DNA of 34,610 nucleotides from Chitinophaga pinensis (lineage in GTDB: Bacteria; Bacteroidota; Bacteroidia; Chitinophagales; CAMDFR01). The DNA lies in assembly GCA_945897725.1 (NCBI GenBank), contig CAMDFR010000025.1:1-34610 (forward strand), read 5' to 3'. Shown in pieces: positions 28,943 through 34,610 of the stretch (positions are counted from its first letter, which is position 1; each line of letters begins with the position of its first letter). Position numbers and translations under genes: made by a program. The notes under the pieces were generated by a model. It worked only from the letters and a program-made list of their open reading frames with translations. It was not told where the DNA came from and did no database searches.

Positions 28943-29314
28943 ATGCCACCAGGATTAAAACACCCACATACTTTCTTCGCCTTTATTTTTGTCGGTTTCT
29001 TCTTTTTTAAAGCAATTCTTTTATTTATGAATAAGAATGAAGTTTTAGATAAAGTTAGAAATAACAAAGCCTTGAAAATTATTTTTGATATGGTATTGCC
29101 GACTATAGTGATTGGATTAGGTTTGACGATGGCCATCAAAACATGGGGACTTGATTTTAATCTTTGGAAATCCTTTGTCATTATTAAAATGATTTTAGCA
29201 TTTACGATCATTCCGTTGGGCATTGTTGCCATGCGAAAGAAAAATAAAATGTTGACGGCAGTCACTTGTATCTTGCTTGTCTCTATCATCGTTCTAGCTT
29301 ATGTTAAATACTAA
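28943..29314 (+). CDS. Small integral membrane protein, SirB2-like
   Basis: The 123-residue protein has four predicted membrane helices: about 10-28, 46-64, 74-92 and 101-119. The arrangement of LKIIFDMVLPTIVIGLGLTMA, then a Trp-containing loop and a Lys-bearing third helix (LWKSFVIIKMILAF) followed by a basic RKKNK turn, recalls the SirB2 family. Similarity is judged by eye and is modest. It is the first gene of a tight plus-strand cluster with a cytochrome c 12 bp downstream, so an electron-transfer context is possible. Confidence 0.6.
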   Translation: MPPGLKHPHTFFAFIFVGFFFFKAILLFMNKNEVLDKVRNNKALKIIFDMVLPTIVIGLGLTMAIKTWGLDFNLWKSFVIIKMILAFTIIPLGIVAMRKKNKMLTAVTCILLVSIIVLAYVKY

Positions 29315-29326
29315 AAGAGAAGAGAG

Positions 29327-29659
29327 ATGAGAAGGATTTTATTTTTGTGTATCATGTCTGTGATGCTTTATGGATGTACACAACACGAAAGCAATGAGCA
29401 TAAAGAGAAGCAGCATTCAGATAAAAAAGAAGCGCTCAGCGGCAGTGAAATATTCCAACAGAACTGTGTAAGCTGTCATGGAGCAGCTGGAGACCTCGGT
29501 AGCTCAGGAGCCAAGAATTTACAAATGAGTACACTCACCAAAGAAGCCATCGAAGTTCAAGTGACCAATGGCAAAGGAATGATGTCAGCATACAAAAATA
29601 TTCTTTCTGAAGAAGAAATTGAGCATGTTGCCGCATATGTTCTCACCTTAAGAAAATAA
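29327..29659 (+). CDS. Lipoprotein mono-heme cytochrome c
   Basis: The 110-residue protein has a lipoprotein signal with lipobox L-Y-G-C (Cys17), then a Lys/Glu/His-rich linker. The class I cytochrome c domain has C47-V-S-C50-H51 for covalent heme and a likely axial Met at 85 or 86 (GKGMMSAYK). The C-terminal helix is SEEEIEHVAAYVLTL. It should sit in the periplasm, anchored by lipid, and carry electrons. The redox partner is unknown. The anmK start is 6 bp after its stop, so the two are cotranscribed. Confidence 0.9.
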   Translation: MRRILFLCIMSVMLYGCTQHESNEHKEKQHSDKKEALSGSEIFQQNCVSCHGAAGDLGSSGAKNLQMSTLTKEAIEVQVTNGKGMMSAYKNILSEEEIEHVAAYVLTLRK

Positions 29660-29665
29660 AGCATC

Positions 29666-30739
29666 ATGTCAGCGAAATACCATGCGATTGGATTGATGTC
29701 GGGAAGTTCGCTTGATGGATTGGATATTGCATATGTTTCTTTTGAACAAAAAGACAGTCATTGGACCTATCAAATCCTTGCTGTGGAATGTCTTTCGTAC
29801 CCACCAACCTTGCAGTACAAATTAAAAACAGCAACTCAATTAGCTTCTAAAGAATTGTTTTTAATCCACACACAATTGGGTCATTTTTTTGGCAATGCCG
29901 TAAAAAACTTTGTATCTGCCCACAAGATTGAAACACTTGATTTTATTGCCTCACATGGTCATACTATTTTTCATGATCCAGAAAATATGATGACTTGTCA
30001 AATAGCCGATGGGGCTGCCATAGCCGTGAGCAGTGGTTTTAAGACTGTTTCAGATTTGCGTAGTAGTGATATCGCAGCGGGAGGACAGGGGGCACCTATC
30101 GTTCCAATGGGCGATCAGCTCTTGTTTAGCGACTATGATGCATGGTTAAATATAGGTGGTATTGCAAATATTAGCCTAAGGCAAAAAAACAGCCAAGCAA
30201 TTTTGGCTTTTGATATTTGTGTGGCCAATCAGATCTTAAATTTTTATGCCAATCAAGTAGGTAAAGAATTTGATAGAGGAGGTGAAATGGCAAGAAGTGG
30301 AAAAGTAGACAAAGTTTTGTTTGACACATTGAACGCCTTAGACTTTTATTTGAAGGAGGGACCAAAGTCATTGGATAATGCTTACACTACTTCGATTATT
30401 CTTCCCCTGATCGAACATTCAAACCTAAGTATAGAAGATACATTAGCGACTTATACAAATCATATAGCGTATCAAATTGCAAAGCATACCGATACGGTGA
30501 AATCTATATTAGTGACTGGCGGCGGGGCTTTCAATCACTACTTGATAGAAGCTTTAAAAAGCTATTCTAATGCAGTCATTCATATTCCCGATGAAAATAC
30601 CATTCAATACAAGGAAGCCTTAGTCATGGCCTTTTTAGGATTGCTCAGGATTTTAGAAAAGGAAAATGTATTGGCAAGTGTTACCGGCGCAAGAAAAAAC
30701 AGCATTAATGGGGCAGTGTATTTGCCATTAGTTTCTTAG
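29666..30739 (+). CDS. anmK: Anhydro-N-acetylmuramic acid kinase
   Basis: The 357-residue cytoplasmic sugar kinase opens the 1,6-anhydro ring and phosphorylates anhMurNAc to MurNAc-6-phosphate in peptidoglycan recycling. Visible: GLMSGSSLDGLDIAYVSF (about 9-26, phosphate loop), DFIASHGHTIFHDP, the catalytic-region segment VSDLRSSDIAAGGQGAPIVP, LNIGGIANIS, FDICVANQ and SILVTGGGAFN. Length matches the family. Third gene of the cluster starting at 28943. Its TAG overlaps the TAA of the convergent gene by 4 bp. Confidence 0.95.
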   Translation: MSAKYHAIGLMSGSSLDGLDIAYVSFEQKDSHWTYQILAVECLSYPPTLQYKLKTATQLASKELFLIHTQLGHFFGNAVKNFVSAHKIETLDFIASHGHTIFHDPENMMTCQIADGAAIAVSSGFKTVSDLRSSDIAAGGQGAPIVPMGDQLLFSDYDAWLNIGGIANISLRQKNSQAILAFDICVANQILNFYANQVGKEFDRGGEMARSGKVDKVLFDTLNALDFYLKEGPKSLDNAYTTSIILPLIEHSNLSIEDTLATYTNHIAYQIAKHTDTVKSILVTGGGAFNHYLIEALKSYSNAVIHIPDENTIQYKEALVMAFLGLLRILEKENVLASVTGARKNSINGAVYLPLVS

Positions 30740-32151
30740 CGATGTAGGAAATTTTCTAATACATTTTGAGTGATACGACTGCATACTGAATCTATGGAAA
30801 GGCTACCTCCATAAGAAATAGAACCTGCTGAAAAAACAGCTCCGCCGTATGGTCGTTCATAAAAGGTCATGTCGGCTCCACCGGCTCCGAAATCAGTGCT
30901 GTCTTTCATTGAAGGGTTCATTCCATGCGCCAGAATTAGTATGTTAGAAGGCGAAAATGAGGTGACCTTATCGGTTTCGTGACCACTAGCCCCTGTTTCA
31001 TCTTTCATTCCGGTACTTGATTGTTGACCGAAAATTTGATCCTGAACAACACCTGTAGATGCGAATATCCAATGATTTGGTAACAATACTTTGAATGGAG
31101 CATAAGTGGCAATGCCTTTATTATCATATTCTACGCCAAGTATTGCAGATTCCGGCTTTCCAATATCTCGCCATCTTCCACCAATGTCTCCCGTTTGGGT
31201 ATGTACCTCACCTAATTTCCGGCACTCCATCATATCGCCTTGCCAAGTAACTTTCCAGTATAATCCATTGCCAGATAAATACATGATATTACCCTTCTGA
31301 TTCACATAGTTTTCTACATTCTGAAGCATATTGGCTGTCCAATATTCGGTGTGTGTAGAAAAAATAACGACTTTATATTTTTCTAAAATAGTGGAATCTC
31401 GATCCAGGTCATCATCTGAAATCACATCGTATGTATATTTTTTTTGTTCTAGCCATCGGGTAATAAAAAGTTCAGCATTCAATAAATGAGCTCCAAATTT
31501 ATTAATGGGAGAAGTTTCATTATTTGGCCTATGTAGATTGACAAATTCTGCGAATTTTATATGGCAAGGATTTTCGTTGAAAAATTTATAAAAACTAGCG
31601 CCGCCCCAAGTATTATATGCCTGCCATGTATTGGTAGATGCAACAATGAGTATTTTGTTGAGTGTTTCCGTTTTAGGACGAATGATAAACGAGGCATAAA
31701 AGACATTGTTTTTACCTACTACTTTTAGCGAATAATAACCAGACTCAATATCGTCTGCCAACTTAAGGTATAAGCTCGGACTCCAATTGCAGCCATATTT
31801 AAAAGAGCAGCTTGTATAATTCTGTTTTGCAGCGCAAACATTGTTGACGGTTTTAATGGTTACATCTTTTGATAGATGATGTGTCAACATAACCACTAAA
31901 GGTGAGCTTAGTGTGTGTACATATAGTTTAATAACTTCTCCTGGCGCATAACTAATCTTATCAGTATAGGCTTCTAGTGGATGTGTATTCTCTATTGTTT
32001 TTTCATTCTTGCAATCGCAATTGCTACTATCTATTGCCTTGGTATCTGGGAGTTTTAGGCTAGTGGTACTAACAAAGCTGGCGTTTCCTGATTGCGCAAA
32101 ACCAGAGATGGAAAGCAACATAAAGCATAAAGAAAAATAAATAGTTTTCAT
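30736..32151 (-). CDS. Secreted N,N-dimethylformamidase beta-subunit-like protein
   Basis: The ATG at 32151 is preferred over one at 32229 because it starts a signal peptide (MKTIYFSLCFMLLSISGFAQ). The mature protein begins with a beta-rich domain (about 55-160: AYTDKISYAPGEVIKLYVHT) holding Cys106, Cys115 and Cys121. The larger domain starts KILIVASTNTWQAYNTWGG (about 167-184) and contains VNLHRPN, YDVISDDDLD, VVIFSTHTEYW and GNIMYLSGNGLYW. These match the C-terminal domain of the large subunit of N,N-dimethylformamidase as I remember it. The substrate here is unknown; an amidase or sugar-binding role is open. A -7-like element sits directly before the ATG. Confidence 0.75.
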   Translation of the reverse strand: MKTIYFSLCFMLLSISGFAQSGNASFVSTTSLKLPDTKAIDSSNCDCKNEKTIENTHPLEAYTDKISYAPGEVIKLYVHTLSSPLVVMLTHHLSKDVTIKTVNNVCAAKQNYTSCSFKYGCNWSPSLYLKLADDIESGYYSLKVVGKNNVFYASFIIRPKTETLNKILIVASTNTWQAYNTWGGASFYKFFNENPCHIKFAEFVNLHRPNNETSPINKFGAHLLNAELFITRWLEQKKYTYDVISDDDLDRDSTILEKYKVVIFSTHTEYWTANMLQNVENYVNQKGNIMYLSGNGLYWKVTWQGDMMECRKLGEVHTQTGDIGGRWRDIGKPESAILGVEYDNKGIATYAPFKVLLPNHWIFASTGVVQDQIFGQQSSTGMKDETGASGHETDKVTSFSPSNILILAHGMNPSMKDSTDFGAGGADMTFYERPYGGAVFSAGSISYGGSLSIDSVCSRITQNVLENFLHR

Positions 32152-32155
32152 AGTA

Positions 32156-32163
32156 CAAAGATA
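32156..32163 (-). promoter_or_regulatory. Candidate -7 element (TATCTTTG), implying a leaderless mRNA
   Basis: The minus strand reads TATCTTTG, then 4 nt, then the ATG at 32151. The transcription start would fall on or next to the start codon. No matching -33 box at 19 bp. Confidence 0.35.
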
Positions 32164-32221
32164 ATTGGTTCTAATAGCTTTTCTATAAGACATTAGAATG
32201 TTCAATAAATTTAATGATGAG

Positions 32222-32263
32222 CCTCTCACACCAAAAGCATGAATGCGTTAGGTGCATCAGAGG
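32222..32263 (-). terminator. Weak stem-loop after the heavy-metal-binding lipoprotein gene
   Basis: CCTCT (32222-32226) plus CACC (32229-32232) can pair with GGTG (32251-32254) plus AGAGG (32259-32263), with an inner GCAT/ATGC. It starts 7 bp beyond the minus-strand stop at 32270. No U-tract follows, so it is a weak candidate. Confidence 0.25.
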
Positions 32264-32269
32264 TGTATT

Positions 32270-32464
32270 TTACTTTTTCTCCAACTCCATGTCACAAACC
32301 GAGCATTTGCCTGGCTTATCATAGGTCTTGCCTTTTTCGCAATCCATTGGACATTGATAAGTGGCTGAAATCGTTGTGCTATCTGGGTTTTTAGTTTCTG
32401 ATTTCTGATTACAAGACGTTAAAAAACTAGTCGCAATTAGCGAAAACATCATTAATTTTTTCAT
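32270..32464 (-). CDS. Small heavy-metal-binding-domain lipoprotein
   Basis: The 64-residue protein has a lipoprotein signal with lipobox LTSC (Cys18). The mature part carries one heavy-metal-binding domain: YQCPMDCEKGKTYDKPGKCS (about 36-55) then VCDMELEKK. Cysteines 38, 42, 54 and 57 with Met40 and Met59 match the YxCPM...PGxCxxCxMxL pattern found in copper and cation efflux proteins. Likely a periplasmic or outer-membrane metal binder, perhaps for copper. The ATG overlaps the TGA of the upstream gene in an ATGA arrangement, so translation is coupled to the Asp-box T9SS protein. Confidence 0.87.
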   Translation of the reverse strand: MKKLMMFSLIATSFLTSCNQKSETKNPDSTTISATYQCPMDCEKGKTYDKPGKCSVCDMELEKK

Positions 32465-33915
32465 TGCTTCATAAATTTTTGCGTGAAGAACTGATTGTCT
32501 GTTTTTACCTGAATAAAATAAACGCCATCGTTTAAAGATGAGATATCTATTAAGTCAGCTCCATTCAATAAAGATTGCGTCATGATACTTTTTCCTAAAA
32601 GATCTGTAATTACAATGTCCATACTTGATAAACCGAAGGATGATTGAACATGAAGACTATTTGTTGCCGGATTGGGGAAAATGCTAAAAGTGCCTTCTGT
32701 TATGTCATTGACCGCAGAAGGAGCTAAAGTGTAGGTCCCTTTTCTATATCTAACCGTTCTTGTATTTCCATCTTGCCATACCACCATGATACTTCCATTA
32801 TGAAGCGCCACATCTGCATTCGTTATATTATCTAAGTCAATGGTATCGTATGTAGCAGGAAAACCATTCGTCATATTATTGGTGAATAATAGTGGAAGTT
32901 GCGCATTGCCACCTACTGTTTGCTCCCATACGATGGCCATTGCTGCGCCATCATTGGCGATACGTGGATAATTTTGTTCGTTTAAGCCTGCGATGGTAGG
33001 CGTTAATTTATTAACTGTGTTAAATGCACCTGTGCTTATCGATGATTTACTGAGATAGCTCAAAGTGTTGCTAGAAGAACCACTCATGAAAACACTATAT
33101 AATGTATCTCCAACAATAACTCCATCAGGACCGCTCGCCGGACAACTAGAGATCATCCAATTGTTATTATCGACCTTGAAGCCACTATTAAAAGCGCTTG
33201 CGTTGTTGGTGGAGATGCCTGTCCAAATGTCTCTAACATTACTTAAATTATCTCTATAAAGCATGGAGGTTGTATTTCCCGAAGAAACAATTGCACCAGG
33301 GCAGCAGTCGCAAACCTCCGAAGAATCACCACTCCAACCACTTGCCTTTACATCAATGCTGAATGTATTTCCATAGTCTGTAGATTTTGCTACTACCCAT
33401 CTTGATTCTAAAAAGGCTGAATTAAATTTCATAAAGGCTACAATTGGATTCCCACTAGCATCCACTGTTACGGTTGGAAATTGCGACATACTATCAGCAA
33501 TATTATCTACTTGAATGGGTGCTGAAAAACTCATGCCACCATCCATTGAACGGACGATATAAATATGGTTTGTATCCATTGCTTCAGGGGTTCTTTTCAT
33601 CACCACATATACCGTATATCCGTTAGAGGCGATGTCTGGTCCCATCCAAGAAGCTGTGGCCACTGTCATCCAACTCGGATTTAATTTCATTGGCGTACTA
33701 AAAGAGGTACCAGTCCAACGTGAAAAAAACACAGATTCATCCGACATTCTGCCCCATACGACTAATGCATTTCCATTCGCATCCATCGCCATTCTTGGTT
33801 GCATATTGCCATATGTATTGGAGGTGATGTTTGCGCTAGCACCCCACGTAATGCCACTTTGCGCTGAAACCATCATAGTGATTCCAATAAAAAATAGGGT
33901 AATTAATTTTTTCAT
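32461..33915 (-). CDS. Secreted Asp-box (sialidase-like beta-propeller) protein with T9SS type A sorting domain
   Basis: The 484-residue protein has a signal peptide (MKKLITLFFIGITMMVSA). The propeller-like body contains Asp-box motifs SMDGGMSF (about 123-130) and STDYGNTF (about 178-185) and repeated beta-strand blocks such as PRMAMDANGNALVVW. A cysteine cluster V-C-D-C-C-P lies at about 201-206. The C-terminal type A sorting domain (about 408-484) has FSIFPNPATNSLHVQS and SLNDGVYFIQVK. The sialidase catalytic residues (Arg triad) are not evident, so enzymatic activity is doubtful. Export by T9SS is expected. The heavy-metal-binding lipoprotein is translationally coupled downstream, hinting that the Cys cluster binds metal (inference). 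Confidence 0.8.
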   Translation of the reverse strand: MKKLITLFFIGITMMVSAQSGITWGASANITSNTYGNMQPRMAMDANGNALVVWGRMSDESVFFSRWTGTSFSTPMKLNPSWMTVATASWMGPDIASNGYTVYVVMKRTPEAMDTNHIYIVRSMDGGMSFSAPIQVDNIADSMSQFPTVTVDASGNPIVAFMKFNSAFLESRWVVAKSTDYGNTFSIDVKASGWSGDSSEVCDCCPGAIVSSGNTTSMLYRDNLSNVRDIWTGISTNNASAFNSGFKVDNNNWMISSCPASGPDGVIVGDTLYSVFMSGSSSNTLSYLSKSSISTGAFNTVNKLTPTIAGLNEQNYPRIANDGAAMAIVWEQTVGGNAQLPLLFTNNMTNGFPATYDTIDLDNITNADVALHNGSIMVVWQDGNTRTVRYRKGTYTLAPSAVNDITEGTFSIFPNPATNSLHVQSSFGLSSMDIVITDLLGKSIMTQSLLNGADLIDISSLNDGVYFIQVKTDNQFFTQKFMKQ

Positions 33916-34029
33916 GTTTTGAAGAATTTTAGTGAATATGTTTGATGATTTGATATCGGTTGTAAGAAATTGAAAAAGGAGGATCTCTAGTCGTAGGGAG
34001 TAAAACTACTGATGTGATGATTTGCTTAA

Positions 34030-34182
34030 TTAATGAAGGATATTTAATTTTTGAGTGCTAGTTTGACCATTCACAAGTAAGCCATTGCAGTCCAAACCAC
34101 TTAATGGTAGGGCAGTTTGAGCCTTCGAAAAGCTGAAACAGCATGCTAAAATAAAAGTTGAAAGAATTGATTTTTTGAACAT
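34030..34182 (-). CDS. Very short secreted protein, possibly a truncated redoxin-like remnant
   Basis: The start at 34182 begins a signal peptide (MFKKSILSTFILACCFSFSKA), preferred over the ATG at 34227. The mature peptide is about 29 residues: QTALPLSGLDCNG and then LLVNGQTSTQKLNILH. The first part resembles, from memory, the beginning of secreted redoxin/TlpA-type proteins of Bacteroidota, but the rest of that fold is missing. No continuation was found in other frames before 33915. It could be a pseudogene fragment or a genuine small peptide. The same strand continues into the Asp-box protein gene 114 bp on. Confidence 0.45.
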   Translation of the reverse strand: MFKKSILSTFILACCFSFSKAQTALPLSGLDCNGLLVNGQTSTQKLNILH

Positions 34183-34490
34183 TTTTTTGATTTTAGTTAT
34201 TAAAGGTACTTCATTTTTTAAAAACATTTATGGAGGCTGAAGAAAACAGCTATGCTACTTCTTCCGGGCAGTGATTGAAGCGTTTATCCTTTTTGTCTTG
34301 CTTTACAAAAAAGATAATAGCAAAAAGCACGGTCTGACGGATACCTAGGCGGAATGTGTGTATTGGTCGTTCATTAAAAGGTATTCGTCTGAGCCCGCCA
34401 AAGCGCTACGCAAATGCGGTTATTGATTCGTTAGATTTTGGTTGATAAAAAATAATTCTTTCAACGCATTTTATTTCTATTTTTACGCCC
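34183..34490. other. Divergent intergenic region upstream of dnaX
   Basis: This 308-bp gap holds one copy of the dispersed repeat (34262-34345) and the upstream regions of the short secreted protein and dnaX. A -7-like TATTTTTA (34478-34485) ends 5 nt before the dnaX ATG. Nothing else was recognised. Confidence 0.5.
34262..34345 (+). repeat. Intergenic dispersed repeat, full hairpin copy
   Basis: The core is GTGATTGAAGCG (34271-34282), then TTTATCCTTTTTGTCTTG, an A-run, and AGATAATAGCAAAAAGCACGG. ATC-TTTTT pairs with AAAAAAGAT around the loop. It matches 18757-18822 in orientation and 18594-18643 in reverse. I recall similar elements downstream of genes in other Bacteroidota. Confidence 0.65.
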
Positions 34491-34610
34491 ATGAGTGATA
34501 GCAATTTTATAGTTTCTGCCCGAAAATACCGACCTGCCAAGTTTGACGATGTGGTGGGGCAGGGGCATATCACCAATACTTTGAAAAATGCGATAAAAAA
34601 CAATCATTTA
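34491..34610 (+). CDS. dnaX: DNA polymerase III subunit gamma/tau, N-terminal 40 codons (window edge)
   Basis: The ATG at 34491 opens a frame that runs off the window end: MSDSNFIVSARKYRPAKFDD, then VVGQGHITNTLKNAIKNNHL. The ARKYRPxxFDxVVGQ...L..AI segment is the hallmark start of the DnaX clamp-loader ATPase. The Walker A motif would follow just outside the window. DnaX loads the sliding clamp at the replication fork. Confidence 0.9.
   Translation, partial: MSDSNFIVSARKYRPAKFDDVVGQGHITNTLKNAIKNNHL

Noticed and set aside
28921-29289. 122-codon minus-strand frame opposite the small membrane protein
   Set aside because: The plus frame has a -7 element, membrane helices and an operon context; the minus frame is a mirror of it.
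33940-34030. Possible riboswitch or leader RNA upstream of the Asp-box gene
   Set aside because: Only a 4-5 bp GTAG/CTAC pairing was found, with no match to a riboswitch core that I know.

Overview
The window looks like chromosomal DNA from a member of the Bacteroidota, most likely a Sphingobacteriia/Chitinophagia-type environmental organism; the exact order is an inference. The evidence is AT-rich DNA, two secretion-sorting domain types of the type IX secretion system (T9SS), a PorP/SprF protein, a TonB-dependent receptor, an archaeal/eukaryote-type ProS, a Bacteroidota-type Lgt variant, and promoter-like TAnnTTTG -7 elements in place of sigma70 boxes. No rRNA, tRNA, CRISPR array, prophage or intact insertion sequence was seen.

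Layout. 1-4713 (+): the 3' part of a giant surface protein made of 51-residue tandem repeats with a type B T9SS sorting domain, then a PorP/SprF protein; a hairpin lies exactly between them. 4786-8298 (-): gyrB, an ATP-grasp protein and a small secreted T/K/A-rich protein. 8625-12315 (+): mtaB, lgt and corA, closely packed. 12541-15610 (-): a FadL-like outer-membrane protein and a secreted low-complexity N/Y/G- and S/P/N-rich protein. 15818-18537 (+): proS and a saccharopine/alanine dehydrogenase-like gene. 18538-19002 is a 465-bp gap with repeat elements and the best promoter in the window, leading to a FecA-like TonB-dependent receptor (19003-21171, +). 21275-28695 (-): a large T9SS type A protein, a family 2 glycosyltransferase, an M1 metallopeptidase with a long C-terminal beta-rich, barrel-like extension, and TspO. 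28943-30739 (+): a small membrane protein, a lipoprotein cytochrome c and anmK, probably one operon. 30736-34182 (-): a secreted N,N-dimethylformamidase-like protein, a heavy-metal-binding lipoprotein overlapping an Asp-box T9SS protein, and a very short secreted peptide. 34491 to the end (+): the first 40 codons of dnaX.

Much of the window serves the cell envelope: T9SS cargo and a T9SS accessory protein, outer-membrane barrels, lipoprotein synthesis (Lgt) with several lipoproteins, peptidoglycan recycling (AnmK) and metal handling (CorA, FecA-like receptor, HMBD lipoprotein). Housekeeping genes (gyrB, mtaB, proS, dnaX) are interspersed.

The items most worth a second look are the M1 peptidase/barrel fusion, the hairpin abutting the porP start codon, the recently expanded 153-bp repeat array, the dispersed intergenic repeat family, the CDCCP/heavy-metal gene pair, and -7 elements lying so close to start codons that leaderless mRNAs are implied.
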